From the NCBI RefSeq assembly GCF_000241485.1, contig NZ_JH584241.1:2476314-2540313 (forward strand): a DNA stretch of 64,000 nt. Direction: 5' to 3'. The notes under the pieces were generated by a model. That model was given only the letters and a program-made list of their open reading frames with translations. It was not told where the DNA came from and searched no databases. Source of the stretch: Sphingomonas sp. PAMC 26605. Its GTDB lineage: Bacteria > Pseudomonadota > Alphaproteobacteria > Sphingomonadales > Sphingomonadaceae. Of this stretch, positions 53,332 to 63,186 are shown piece after piece. The translations under genes and the position numbers were made by a program. The first letter of the stretch is position 1. The number at the start of each line of letters is the position of its first letter.

Positions 53332-56300
53332 TCAGTCGGCAGCCGTCGTGTCCTTCGGTTTTGCCTTCCCAACTTCCCGCACCAGCCAGCGATACAGGCT
53401 CGGCAGCAGCACCAGCGTCAGCAATGTCGAAGTGACGATCCCGCCGATCACCACCGTCGCCAGCGGGCGCTGGACTTCCGCACCTGCACCACTCGCGATC
53501 GCCATCGGCACGAAGCCGATCGACGCCACCAGCGCTGTCGACAGCACCGGCCGCAACCGATCGTGCGCGCCCTGGCGCACCGCCTCGTCGACCGGCAGCG
53601 CATCGCCATCGCGCCCGTCGCGCAGGCTGTTGATATGGTCGATCAGCACCAGCCCGTTGAGCATCGCGATCCCCGACAGCGCGATGAAGCCGATCGCCGC
53701 GGTGATCGAGAAGGGCATCCCGCGCAGCCACAGCGCGAGCACGCCACCGGTCACCGCGAACGGGATCCCGGTATAGACGATCGCCGCCTCCTTGACGCTG
53801 CCGAGCGCGGCATAGACCAGCAGGAAGATCAGGATCAGCGCCGCCGGCACGACGATCGACAGCCGCTTCTGCGCCGCCTCGAGCTGGTGGAACTGCCCAC
53901 CGAATTCGATGCGATAGCCCGGCGGCAGCTTGACCTGCTGCTCGACCTCGGCACGCGCCTTCTTGACGTAGCCGGCGAGATCACTGGTCTTGAGATTGAC
54001 CATCAACGCCGCGCGCCGCTTGCCGCCGTCGTGGAGGATCGGCTCGACCGCGCGGATCGTGCGCAGATGCGCGACGCGCGACAGCGGCACCATGCCGTAT
54101 TCGCCGACACGCAAAGGGAGGGCGAGGATCGAAGCGGGGTCGGCGCGCAGGTCTTCCTTCATCCGCACGACGATCATGTGGCGCGCTTCCTCGTGCGGGA
54201 TGAAGCCTTCCTCGGTGCCCGCGATCGCATCGGTGATCGCCTTGTTGACCTCGGCGGTGCCGAGCCCGAGCCGGTTGAGTGCGGCATGGTCGAGTTCGAC
54301 GACGATGCTTTTCGGGCGTCCGGCGGTCTCGAACTCGACCCCTGCGGTGCCCGGCTGCTTCTCGAGGATCGCCTTCGCCTGCTTCGCCGCGCGTTCGAGC
54401 ACGTCGTAATCCTCGCCGAACACCTTGACCGAGACGTCGGCGCGGACGCCCTCGAGCATCTCGTTGAAGCGCATCTCGATCGGCTGCGCGAACTCGAACG
54501 TCTGGCCCTTATAGACCTTCCGCCCGACCTTCTCGATCCCCGCGACAAGTTCCTCCTTGGTCTTGGGCATGCCCTGACCCGTCGGCCAGTCCTTGAGCGG
54601 CGCATAGAAGATGTAGAGATCGTTCTCGTTCGGCGGCATCGGATCGGTCGCGACCTCGCTCGTGCCGATCCGCGAGAAGGTGTGCGTCACCTGCGGGAAC
54701 TGGCGCTTAATCTGACGCTCGGTCTCGGCTTCGATCGCAAGGCTGCGGTCGAGCGACATGCCAACCGGGCGATACACCATCGCGGTGATCGACCCTTCGT
54801 CGAGCTGCGGCGTGAATTGCGAGCCGAGCGTGCGGAACACGAGGAACGTCCCCGCCAGCAGGATCAGCGCGCCGAGCACGAGCAGCTTGGGATGCGCGAG
54901 CGCGCGTTCGAGTACGGGCACATAGCCGCGCTCGGCATAGCCGATCAGCCCCTTCTTGCGGGTGTCGCCGGCCTCGCCGGTCGGCGCGCGCAGCAGCCAG
55001 GCGGCGAGCGCGGGGACGATCGTGAAGGTCCAGATCAGCCCGGCGAAGATCGCGAGCATCACCGCCTGAGCCATCGGCTGGAACAGCTTGCCCTCGACCC
55101 CGCCGAGGCTGAGCACGGGCACGTAGACCAGCGCGATGATGACGATGCCGAACAGCGTCGGGCGCGCGACCATCCGCGCCGCGTCGGCGACGGTCTGGCG
55201 GCGTTCCTCGGGCGTGAGGTCCTCGCCCTTGTCGCGGCGGCGTTCGGCGAGCAGGCGCAGGCTGTTCTCGACCACGACGATCGCCCCGTCGACGATCAGC
55301 CCGAAATCGAGCGCGCCGAGACTCATCAGGTTCCCCGAAACGCCGATCGCGGTCATGCCCGAGACGGTGACAAGAAAGGCGAGGGGGATGACGAGCGCGA
55401 CGATCAGCGCCGCGCGCCAATTGCCCATCACGACGAGCAGCACCAGCGCGACGAGCAACGCGCCTTCGCCGAGATTATGCTCGACCGTCGAGATCGCGCG
55501 GTCGACCAGGTCGGCGCGGCTGTATTGCCGGTCGAGCACCATGCCCTTGGGCAGTGCCGCCTGGATGTCGGGCAGAGCGTCCTGCACGCGCAGCGCGACC
55601 TCGCGGCTGTTCTGGCCGACGAGCATCATCACTGTGCCGAGCACGGTCTCGCGCCCGTTCTGCGTCGCCGCGCCCTGGCGCGGGGCCGAGCCGATCACGA
55701 CATTCGCCAGATCGCGCACCTGCAGCGGCAGCACGCCGGCGGCGAACTTGACCGGGATTGAGCCGATCTCGGTCGCATTGGTGACGCGCGCCTTGGTCAA
55801 CACGGTGAAGCGCTCGGGCCCGCGCACGATGATCCCGCCGCCGGCATTCTCGACATTCTTGCCGACCGCATCGGCGAGCTCGCCTGCCGTCACGCCGTGC
55901 AGCGTGAGGCGCGCGGGGTCGGGCTGGACGACGAATTGCTGCTCCATCCCGCCGTTCGAGTTGACGTCGGCGACACCGGTCACCGCGCGCAGCATCGGGC
56001 GGACGGTATATTCCTGCGCCTCGTACAGTTCCATCAGCTGGCGTTGCGCGTCATAGCCGGGCGGCGGCTTCTTCCATTCGAGCGTGTAGTAATAGATCTC
56101 GCCCAAGCCCGTCGTGATCGGCGCGAGCTGCGGCGAGGCGCCCGGCGGGAGCTGGTCGCGCACCGCCTGGATCCGCTCGGAGACGAGCTGGCGCGCGCGC
56201 AACTGGTCGGTGCCGTCCTTGTAGAGCAGGGTGACCTGGCTCAGCCCGGTCTTGGTCAGCGAGCGCGTTTCCTGCAAGCCGGGCTGGCCCGCCATCGCGC

Positions 56301-56511
56301 GCTCGATCGGCAGCGTCGCGAGCCGCTCGATCTCCTCGGGCGCTAGCGCGGGGACCATCGTGTTGATCTGGACCTGGACGCCGGTGATATCGGGAATCGC
56401 GTCGATCTTGAGCGCCGAATAGGCCCCCATGCCGAGCATGGCGACGATGGCGGTGACGATCGCCACCGCCAGGCGGTGGCGCGTCACGAGCGCGAGCAAC
56501 CCGCCGATCAT
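53332..56511 (-). CDS. Heavy-metal-efflux RND pump (CzcA/CusA family)
   Basis: 1059 residues from ATG 56511, which overlaps the stop of the outer-membrane channel gene (ATGA); upstream extension is a shadow. N- and C-terminal halves each carry the RND fold with twelve membrane helices in all. The proton-relay motif in the fourth helix reads DFGLIVDGAIVVVEN, close to the CzcA-type (divalent cation) HME signature. Start IDAIPDITGVQVQINT and the GLGEIYYYTLEW segment are typical for CzcA/CusA. It would export Co/Zn/Cd/Ni or Cu/Ag across the envelope. The usual membrane-fusion protein gene is missing between it and the channel gene. Confidence 0.92.
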   Translation of the reverse strand: MIGGLLALVTRHRLAVAIVTAIVAMLGMGAYSALKIDAIPDITGVQVQINTMVPALAPEEIERLATLPIERAMAGQPGLQETRSLTKTGLSQVTLLYKDGTDQLRARQLVSERIQAVRDQLPPGASPQLAPITTGLGEIYYYTLEWKKPPPGYDAQRQLMELYEAQEYTVRPMLRAVTGVADVNSNGGMEQQFVVQPDPARLTLHGVTAGELADAVGKNVENAGGGIIVRGPERFTVLTKARVTNATEIGSIPVKFAAGVLPLQVRDLANVVIGSAPRQGAATQNGRETVLGTVMMLVGQNSREVALRVQDALPDIQAALPKGMVLDRQYSRADLVDRAISTVEHNLGEGALLVALVLLVVMGNWRAALIVALVIPLAFLVTVSGMTAIGVSGNLMSLGALDFGLIVDGAIVVVENSLRLLAERRRDKGEDLTPEERRQTVADAARMVARPTLFGIVIIALVYVPVLSLGGVEGKLFQPMAQAVMLAIFAGLIWTFTIVPALAAWLLRAPTGEAGDTRKKGLIGYAERGYVPVLERALAHPKLLVLGALILLAGTFLVFRTLGSQFTPQLDEGSITAMVYRPVGMSLDRSLAIEAETERQIKRQFPQVTHTFSRIGTSEVATDPMPPNENDLYIFYAPLKDWPTGQGMPKTKEELVAGIEKVGRKVYKGQTFEFAQPIEMRFNEMLEGVRADVSVKVFGEDYDVLERAAKQAKAILEKQPGTAGVEFETAGRPKSIVVELDHAALNRLGLGTAEVNKAITDAIAGTEEGFIPHEEARHMIVVRMKEDLRADPASILALPLRVGEYGMVPLSRVAHLRTIRAVEPILHDGGKRRAALMVNLKTSDLAGYVKKARAEVEQQVKLPPGYRIEFGGQFHQLEAAQKRLSIVVPAALILIFLLVYAALGSVKEAAIVYTGIPFAVTGGVLALWLRGMPFSITAAIGFIALSGIAMLNGLVLIDHINSLRDGRDGDALPVDEAVRQGAHDRLRPVLSTALVASIGFVPMAIASGAGAEVQRPLATVVIGGIVTSTLLTLVLLPSLYRWLVREVGKAKPKDTTAAD

Positions 56512-57764
56512 CGCGCGAGCGCGGTCCCGCCGTTGAGCGCGCGGAGCTGGAGCAACGCCTCGAGCGCCTCGCGCCGCGTGTCGAGCACCGCGTTGGTCGC
56601 CTCGATATAGGATTGCTGCATCTGCATGTAGATCGTCAGCGGGATCGCGCCGAGCCGGTAATTGCGATCGGCGTCGGCGGCGGCATCGGCAAAGCTCTGC
56701 GGCGTGCTGCCCGACCATTGACCGAGCGCCTTGCGCTTGGCCTCATATTGCGCCGCCTGGTCGAACACGTCGCGCTCGATCCGGCGTTCGGCGTTGATCA
56801 GCGTGGCGTTGGCCTGCGCCTGGCGGCCCTGCTCGGCGGCGACGTCGCCCGCCTGGCGGTTCCATACCGGCAGCGTGGTCGAAAGGCGCACGCCGTAATT
56901 GGTCTCGCGAATGTCCGAGCGCGCACGGTCGTAATAGGGACCGACGCCGACGACCGGAATCCGCGATTTGCGCGCGAGATCGACGCGCAGGCCCTGCTGC
57001 TCGAACTGCGCGCGCAGCGACTTCAGCTCGAAATTGTTCGCGGTCGCACTCGCCGCGAGCGATGCGCCCGAGGGCAGATCGGGCAGCCGCATGTCGGGGC
57101 GGATGACCCGGATCCGCGCCGCGAACGGCGCGCCGCGCAACTGGTTGAGCTCGTACAGCGCCGAATTCGCCTCGGCATCGGCCATCGCCGCAACGCGCTC
57201 GGCATTGATCGCGCCGGCCTGGAGCGACGCCGCTTCGAGCCGCGGGGCAGGGCCGGCGGGATCGCGCGCGACGAGGACGCGCGAAAGCTCGCGCATCCGC
57301 GTCGCGACGGTGCGCGCGACAGCGGCCTTCTCGTCGGCGGCGAACAGGCCGTAGCCGAGCGAGCGCGCCCGCGCGGCAAGCGTCGCGTCGAATTGCTGGA
57401 GGCCGATCCTGGCGAGGTCGATCTGCCGCTCGGCGATCGCGCGGCGCAGCGCGATGCGGCCGCCGAATTCGATCGGCTGGACGATCGACACGGCATAGGT
57501 CTGCCCGTCGCCGATCGGCGCGCCGGTAGTGCGATCGCTCGCGCTGCGCTGGCCGAATTCGACCACCGCCTCGGGATCGGCCCAGCGCCCCGCAGCGGTG
57601 CGCTCGACCCCGGCGGTCTCGATCTGGCGCTGATAGAATTGGCGTTCGGGGTTGTTCGCGATCACGTCCTGCGCGAGCCGGTCGAGCGACATCCCCGTCG
57701 CCTCCTGCGCCGCCGCCATCGTCGGCATGGCGGCGAGCACCATCGCCAAGGCAAGATTCCGCAT
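56508..57764 (-). CDS. TolC/CzcC-family outer-membrane channel
   Basis: 418 residues with a signal peptide (1-19, MVLAAMPTMAAAQ) and two OEP repeats rich in long helical heptads (QRQIETAGVERTAAGRWADPEAVVEFGQRS; LRAQFEQQGLRVDLARKSRIPVVGVGPYY). It forms the trimeric exit duct for the adjacent RND pump, to which it is coupled by a four-base overlap. In most czcCBA or cusCBA operons a periplasmic adaptor (CzcB) stands between these two; here it is absent. Confidence 0.92.
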   Translation of the reverse strand: MRNLALAMVLAAMPTMAAAQEATGMSLDRLAQDVIANNPERQFYQRQIETAGVERTAAGRWADPEAVVEFGQRSASDRTTGAPIGDGQTYAVSIVQPIEFGGRIALRRAIAERQIDLARIGLQQFDATLAARARSLGYGLFAADEKAAVARTVATRMRELSRVLVARDPAGPAPRLEAASLQAGAINAERVAAMADAEANSALYELNQLRGAPFAARIRVIRPDMRLPDLPSGASLAASATANNFELKSLRAQFEQQGLRVDLARKSRIPVVGVGPYYDRARSDIRETNYGVRLSTTLPVWNRQAGDVAAEQGRQAQANATLINAERRIERDVFDQAAQYEAKRKALGQWSGSTPQSFADAAADADRNYRLGAIPLTIYMQMQQSYIEATNAVLDTRREALEALLQLRALNGGTALAR

Positions 57765-58336
57765 GCTAGTTCCTTCAGTCCGAACCGCTCGCGTTAACGG
57801 CGCGCGCGCTCGCGTCGACTAAACACGAGTTCAGACAGAAGGGTCCGTATCGGTCGAACGCGTCAGGATCGCACATTGGGCTCCGCGCGCGATCCTCAAA
57901 GCGCCTGTAGACAGCCGCTGGATCGGACGTCCGATGCGATCGCCGAGCGCTTGCGGGGCATCTGCGTGTCGTCGGTTTGCCGTGCCAGCATGATCATCCG
58001 CACCAGCCGCATTGCCGAATTCCACGGCGGTCCGCGGGAAGAGACTCCCATGTCGACCAATCGCTCGCACAGCGCGACGGCATCGGCGCGCGTGTCCAGT
58101 TCGCGCGGGAAGAGAGGCGTCTCGAGATTGCGTGCCAGCCAGTCCTGACGCGCCGGTCCTGTGCGATCCACTGGCGACAGGCCGCGGTGAGCGGGAGAAG
58201 AATGCCTGCGCAGCGAATTTCGCCCGAGACGCGCGAAAGACGAGCAGTTTCCTCGGTTTATAGGGCGAAGTGTCTGGCGATGTCCCCGCGTTCGGCGTAC
58301 CGCCGAGGATGTTCGATACCTCTGATGGGACCCAAA
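57765..58336. other. 572-bp intergenic region between the RND operon and the xylan cluster
   Basis: Divergent junction carrying promoters for the channel gene and the esterase gene. Apart from the weak ORF at 57896-58171, I see no gene, repeat or convincing operator in it. Confidence 0.5.
57896..58171 (-). CDS. Possible small hypothetical protein
   Basis: About 91 residues from a GTG at 58171 with no strong ribosome-binding site. The middle (WLARNLETPLFPRELDTRADAVALCERLVDMGVSSRGPPWNSAMRLVRMIMLARQTDD) has plausible helix patterns and a tryptophan pair, which is why it is listed, but codon periodicity and start are weak and other frames here are open too. It may be a remnant. I do not recognise the family. 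Confidence 0.3.
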   Translation of the reverse strand: MDRTGPARQDWLARNLETPLFPRELDTRADAVALCERLVDMGVSSRGPPWNSAMRLVRMIMLARQTDDTQMPRKRSAIASDVRSSGCLQAL

Positions 58337-59221
58337 ATGAAAGTTGCCGCGCTATTGACGCTCGTACTGCTCGCGCTGTCGGCGCCGAGCGTTGCACAGG
58401 ATCCGCCCCCTGTGCAGGACACGCCGCCGGTCAGCGTTCCGCTCTGGCCGAACGGCGCGCCCGGGGTCGGCACGCGCGGGGCCGAGGGTGAAATCGGGCG
58501 CGACTATTGGGTGCGCAATATCCATCGCCCGTCGGTGAGCGTGTTTCCCGCCAAGCCGGCGCACAATAGCGGTACGGCCATCGTCATATTTCCGGGCGGC
58601 GGGCACAAGCTCCTCGTCTACACGAACGAGGGAACCAAGGTCGCGACCGCGCTCAATCGCATGGGTGTCTCGGCCTTCGTCGTGAAATACCGGCTCGCGA
58701 ACGAACCCGGTTCGCGATATTCGGTCGAAGGCGACGCGGCGGACGACGCGCGTCGCGCGGTGCGGTGGGTCCGCTCCCATGCCGCGCAATACGGCGTCGA
58801 TCCGCACCGTGTCGGGGTGATGGGCTTTTCGGCGGGTGGCGAGCTGGTCTCGCTGATCGCCGACAATCCCGCGCCGCCGGGGCGACCGTCGGTCGATACG
58901 ATCGACCGCGAATCGGCACGCCCCGACTTCCAGGTCCAGGTGTTCCCGGGGCCGCGCGGCATTCCCGCAACCGACGTCGCGCACGCGCCGCCGGCCTTCA
59001 TCGTGGCGGGGTCGATCGATCCGTGCTGCGCGACACCGTCGGTCGCGCTCTACGAGCAATTGCGCAAGGCGGGCGTTTCGGCCGAACTCCATATGTATGC
59101 CGAGAGCGGCCACGCCTTCAATCTCGACGAGTCCAACCGGATCTCGATCCTGCATTGGCCCGACCGGCTGCAGGATTGGCTCGCGGACGGCGGGTGGCTG
59201 GAGCCGCAGCGGGGCGGATGA
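58337..59221 (+). CDS. Exported alpha/beta-hydrolase, acetyl-esterase type
   Basis: 294 residues from ATG 58337 (an ATG four codons upstream is possible; the longer ORF from 57977 is not credible). A signal peptide ends near Ala20 (LSAPSVAQD). Motifs of the bacterial xylan/carbohydrate esterase branch follow: the oxyanion IVIFPGGGHKLL, the nucleophile elbow GFSAGGEL and the C-terminal SGHAFNLDES histidine. It is the first of four carbohydrate genes and probably deacetylates xylo-oligosaccharides in the periplasm. Confidence 0.87.
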   Translation: MKVAALLTLVLLALSAPSVAQDPPPVQDTPPVSVPLWPNGAPGVGTRGAEGEIGRDYWVRNIHRPSVSVFPAKPAHNSGTAIVIFPGGGHKLLVYTNEGTKVATALNRMGVSAFVVKYRLANEPGSRYSVEGDAADDARRAVRWVRSHAAQYGVDPHRVGVMGFSAGGELVSLIADNPAPPGRPSVDTIDRESARPDFQVQVFPGPRGIPATDVAHAPPAFIVAGSIDPCCATPSVALYEQLRKAGVSAELHMYAESGHAFNLDESNRISILHWPDRLQDWLADGGWLEPQRGG

Positions 59222-59332
59222 ATCGCATGGGGCGGTGATCCGACGGCGAAGCTGCTGGCTATTGCGATAGCGCTACCATATGACCCATAGTCGTTCGCCG
59301 GCGTGAGACCGGTAGGCACAAGGGAGAAGAAA

Positions 59333-60868
59333 ATGCCGCTAGGTTCGCCGCTTCGCAGCCACCGTCGCGTTCGACGCGCGCTGGCGGGCACTGCGGGTTC
59401 GCTGGTGTTGCTGGCTTCGGGCCCGACCGGCGCCGCCGCCGCGCAAAGCGCCGCCTCGACACCGCCGCCGGGCACGATCGACACCGGCCACCGTGATGCC
59501 CCGCTCGGTCCGATCAAGCGCTTCCCGGGTGAGGGCAGCGGCGCGGTGCACACCGGGCACTATCGCAACCTGTTTGCCGAACAGCTCGGCGTCACCGACG
59601 CGCAGACCAAGGCGAAAGTCGCGGCGATCTTCCATCAGCTCTTCTACGGCGACGGGCAGGAGCAGCGCATCTATTTCGAAAGCGGCGCCAATGGCAACGG
59701 CCCGCTCGCCTATGTCACCGACTGGGCGAACAACGATGCCCGCACCGAAGGCATGAGCTACGGCATGATGATCGCCGTCCAGCTCGGCAAGAAGCGCGAG
59801 TTCGACGCGCTGTGGAACTGGTCGAAGACGCACATGCTGATCACCGATCCGCACAACCCTTCGGTCGGCTATTTCGCCTGGTCGATGGGCACCGACGGAT
59901 CGCCGCGCTCGGTCGGCGCCGCGCCCGACGGCGAGGAATATTATGCCATGGCGCTGTACTTCGCGGCGCGGCGCTGGGGCAATGGCGCGGGCATTTACAA
60001 TTATCAGGCCGAGGCCGACACGATCCTGCGCGGGATGCGGCATCATCCAGTGCTGAGCGGCACTTCGCCGTTCCGCATCCATCCGCAGGACCCGCCGTTC
60101 GTCGTGCCCGACGCGCCATGGCCGAGCATCAACAACCGCGCGATGGCGGCGCAGACAGCGAAGGACGGCACGCTCTGGCCGCCCTATCACCCCGACAATC
60201 GGCCGCGCGAGACGCGCGTCGGTCCGATGGTCGACGAGGCGCACCCGATGGTCCGCTTCGTCGCCGAAACCAATGTCGACGGCACCGATGCGTCCTACCA
60301 TCTCCCGGCGTTTTACGAGCTATGGTCGCGCTGGGGGCCGGTCGAGGACCGTGCGTTCTGGGCGGCGGCGGCCGATGTCAGCCGTGACCTGTTCGTCCGG
60401 GTGACCGACCCGAAGACCGGTCTCGCGCCCGATCGCAGCCATTTCGACGGGTCGACGATGCTGACGCGCGCGGGTACGCCCGATCCGTTCGGCTATGACA
60501 GCTGGCGTACCGCGAGCAACTGGTCGGTCGACTATAGCTGGTGGGGCAAGGACCCGCGCCAGCGCGTGCTGAGCGACCGCATCCAGGCGTTCCTCGCGCG
60601 GCAGGGGATCGACCGCTTCGCCGATCGCTACACGCTCGACGGCACGGCGCTGTCGACGCGGCACTCGATGGGGATGGTCGCCGCCACCGCGGTCGGTGGC
60701 TTCGCCGCGACGCCGGGACCCAATTCGAAGGCGTTCCTGCGCGCCTTGTGGGACATGCCCGTTCCGACCGGCGAGCAGCGCTATTTCGACGGCATGCTGC
60801 AACTGCTAAGCGTGATGCATTGCAGCGGCCAGTTCCGCGTGATCGACCGACCCGACCCACCCCAGTGA
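59333..60868 (+). CDS. GH8 reducing-end xylose-releasing exo-oligoxylanase
   Basis: 511 residues from ATG 59333 with AGGGAG upstream; a start 30 bases earlier is less likely. An N-terminal signal (about 1-37) exports it. The GH8 pattern of Rex enzymes is clear: NDARTEGMSYGMMIAVQLGKK with catalytic Glu139, FAWSMGTDGSP, DGEEYYAMALYFAARRWG, and DASYHLPAFYELW with the catalytic aspartate. Rex enzymes cut xylose from the reducing end of short xylo-oligosaccharides and do not attack polymeric xylan. Its neighbours (acetyl esterases and a GH39 xylosidase) fit that job. Confidence 0.93.
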   Translation: MPLGSPLRSHRRVRRALAGTAGSLVLLASGPTGAAAAQSAASTPPPGTIDTGHRDAPLGPIKRFPGEGSGAVHTGHYRNLFAEQLGVTDAQTKAKVAAIFHQLFYGDGQEQRIYFESGANGNGPLAYVTDWANNDARTEGMSYGMMIAVQLGKKREFDALWNWSKTHMLITDPHNPSVGYFAWSMGTDGSPRSVGAAPDGEEYYAMALYFAARRWGNGAGIYNYQAEADTILRGMRHHPVLSGTSPFRIHPQDPPFVVPDAPWPSINNRAMAAQTAKDGTLWPPYHPDNRPRETRVGPMVDEAHPMVRFVAETNVDGTDASYHLPAFYELWSRWGPVEDRAFWAAAADVSRDLFVRVTDPKTGLAPDRSHFDGSTMLTRAGTPDPFGYDSWRTASNWSVDYSWWGKDPRQRVLSDRIQAFLARQGIDRFADRYTLDGTALSTRHSMGMVAATAVGGFAATPGPNSKAFLRALWDMPVPTGEQRYFDGMLQLLSVMHCSGQFRVIDRPDPPQ

Positions 60869-60881
60869 GCCGGGTCGGCGG

Positions 60882-62888
60882 CTATCGGACCGCCAGCTCG
60901 AACGGTCCGGCGGGCAATTGCGCATCGTCGACCAGATTGACGACGGGGAAATCCGCCCAGGCATAGCGCACCCGTGCGACCGGGCGGCCGTCGCCGGCGA
61001 GCGTGACATGGTCGCCCGACGCGGTCGCAGCGGCGTAGCGACACGATCCCGCTTCCGCGCCGCACAGCTCGAAGCCGATCGCCTGCGCTGCGCTGCGGGG
61101 GTGGAGCGCTCCGGTCACGCCGGTGAAGCGCACCGTGACGCCGCCGCCGGTATCGCGCGCCGCAGCGACTCCTTGCGGGCCCGAGGCCGGCGCCGTCTGG
61201 CCGTAGACGAGCGCGCCCATCGCGCGCGCGAGCCGGCGTCCGATCTCATGCTTTTCGCCGGGATGGATATCGAGCGGGTCGCCGAGGTCGATCGCCAGCG
61301 CGAGCGCGCTATGCCCGTCGTCCTGCGCGACGCGGCGCTGGTCGTCGCGCACCCGCGCCCAGCCGCTTTCGCCCGGGCTGGTCGCCGGCGTGCCGAAGCC
61401 CGCGAGCGAAACCAGCGCGAAGGGCAAGTGCGGCACGGCGAACTGCCGCCGCCATTCGGCGATCAGCGCCTTCATGCGATCGGCATAGCCGGGGATGTCG
61501 GTGTCGGACTCGCCCTGATACCAGGCGACGCCGGCAAGACCGGTCTGGCCCAGCGGGGCGATCATCGCATTGTAGATCGTGCCCGCGCCCGTGATCTCGT
61601 CCCACGGCACGCGCGGCGCGGTGCCGCCCGTGCGCTTGGCGAGCGCATAGCGCCAGTCCGTGCCGAGCGGCACGACGCTGCCATCGGCGAAGGTCAGCTT
61701 CATCGCATCGGCCGGCCCCGGCATCCCGCCGGTCGAATAGGCATTCTCGACATTGACGGTGATGACATTGCGCCCGGCAACCAAGGTGCCGGCGGGGACG
61801 GTGTAGAGCCGCGCGTCCCAGCCGCCGCGCCCGCCGATGGGCTTGCCGTTGATCCAGGTGCGGTCGGCATCGTCGATCGCGCCGATCGCGATCGTCGCCA
61901 TCTGCTGCGCCTGGGCGGCGCTGAGCGTCACGGTCTTCTGATACCAGAGCATGCCGAGATAGGTTTCGAGCTCGGGCACGCCCCAGTTTTCGTAGAAATC
62001 GATCTTCGGCACCGCGTGCCAGTCGAGCGCGGCATCGGGCTGCCACGGTTCGTGCCCCGGCGTGTCGCCGGTCTTGTCGCGCCACCAGCGCTCCCAGCCA
62101 AGGCTCGCGGCGCGCCCCGCGGCGGCCGGATCACGCGCGTAAAGCTTGAGCAGATCGACCTGCGCGCCGCGCCCGACCGCGCGCTGCGCATCCTCGCCCA
62201 TCCACGCCGCGATTTGCGAGCCGCCCCAGCTCGAATGGATCGCCCCGATCGGGACGTGCGCGACCTTGCGCAACGCCTGCACCATATAGAAGCATGCCGC
62301 AGAGAAGCCGCCGACGGTCTTGGGGCCGGCCGCCGCCCAGGCCGGCGGCTGCGCGAAGCGGTCGAGCGGATTGGTCGCGGTCACTTTCGCGACGGTTACC
62401 AGACGCAGCTGGTCGTCGCCCGGCGCCATGATCGCACCCCCCGCATCCTGCGCCCGCTCGACCGGCAATTCCATGTTGCTTTGGCCCGAGCACAGGTAGA
62501 CGTCGCCGATCAGCACATCGTGGATCGGCGTGGTGCCACTCGGCGCCATCACGATCAGGTCATAGGGGCCGCCGGCCGGCAGCGGCGGAAGCGTGACGCG
62601 AAATTTGCCGTCGCGCTGCGCGCGGGTCTGTGCGCCCTGGCCGGCAAGCACGACCGTCACCGGCTCGCCCGCGACCGCCTCGCCGCTCACCACGATCGGC
62701 TGGTTGCGCTGGACGACGGCATGGTCGGCGAGGAGCCCGTCGAGCTTCGGCGCGGCGAATGCGGGGCTGGCCATCGCCGGGATCAGCAGCGCCGCTGCGG
62801 CAAGCAGGGCAGGGCGGCGCGATCCCCGTGACGGCAGCGGAACTCGCTTTGCGACACAAGGCGTCGCCGTCGTTAAGCTGCGTCGCAT
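60882..62888 (-). CDS. Sialate O-acetylesterase-family carbohydrate esterase
   Basis: 668 residues from ATG 62888 with GGAGAG before it; the longer 790-residue reading starts in the intergenic region. A signal peptide (about 1-45) is followed by a two-part SGNH hydrolase: LCSGQSNMELP with the nucleophile Ser137, an inserted jelly-roll-like segment, VAWYQGESDTD, and the closing IHPGEKHEIGRRL with the catalytic histidine. Despite the family name, many members deacetylate xylan and xylo-oligosaccharides, which suits the neighbouring GH8 and GH39 genes. It is convergent with the GH8 gene (13 bp apart). Confidence 0.92.
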   Translation of the reverse strand: MRRSLTTATPCVAKRVPLPSRGSRRPALLAAAALLIPAMASPAFAAPKLDGLLADHAVVQRNQPIVVSGEAVAGEPVTVVLAGQGAQTRAQRDGKFRVTLPPLPAGGPYDLIVMAPSGTTPIHDVLIGDVYLCSGQSNMELPVERAQDAGGAIMAPGDDQLRLVTVAKVTATNPLDRFAQPPAWAAAGPKTVGGFSAACFYMVQALRKVAHVPIGAIHSSWGGSQIAAWMGEDAQRAVGRGAQVDLLKLYARDPAAAGRAASLGWERWWRDKTGDTPGHEPWQPDAALDWHAVPKIDFYENWGVPELETYLGMLWYQKTVTLSAAQAQQMATIAIGAIDDADRTWINGKPIGGRGGWDARLYTVPAGTLVAGRNVITVNVENAYSTGGMPGPADAMKLTFADGSVVPLGTDWRYALAKRTGGTAPRVPWDEITGAGTIYNAMIAPLGQTGLAGVAWYQGESDTDIPGYADRMKALIAEWRRQFAVPHLPFALVSLAGFGTPATSPGESGWARVRDDQRRVAQDDGHSALALAIDLGDPLDIHPGEKHEIGRRLARAMGALVYGQTAPASGPQGVAAARDTGGGVTVRFTGVTGALHPRSAAQAIGFELCGAEAGSCRYAAATASGDHVTLAGDGRPVARVRYAWADFPVVNLVDDAQLPAGPFELAVR

Positions 62889-63186
62889 TGAGATCTCTCC
62901 AGACCGATTACCCTGCCTTGCGCCGTCCATTGACGCCGCGGCTCGCGGATTATAGTCAGACAATAGAAAAGAAAGCGCAAGGCTTTCTGGTGTCCTGTGA
63001 AGACGCGGGGATACGCGCGATATGGTGGCGCCGAGCACAGCTCGCGGGTGCCCGGTATCGACCGCGCCGGCACATCCGTTGTCGGCCTTGTCGAGCGGTT
63101 GCGCGAGAATGACGACGGGCCACTGGGCGCTCCCTGCGGCCGAAGCGGCGTGCCGGGCGCCGCGCGCCGCGCCTGAGGAGGATTCG
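62889..63186. other. 298-bp divergent promoter region of the acetylesterase and GH39 genes
   Basis: The start codons of the two genes face away from each other. A comparatively AT-rich stretch at 62948-62985 could hold the minus-strand promoter, and GAGGAGG lies just before the GH39 ATG. I found no convincing operator dyad. Confidence 0.45.

Noticed and set aside
57831..58397. 188-codon minus-strand ORF before the esterase
   Set aside because: It overlaps the esterase 5' end and signal sequence on the other strand, and its composition (Arg, Ala, Ser rich, no motif) is that of a shadow frame.
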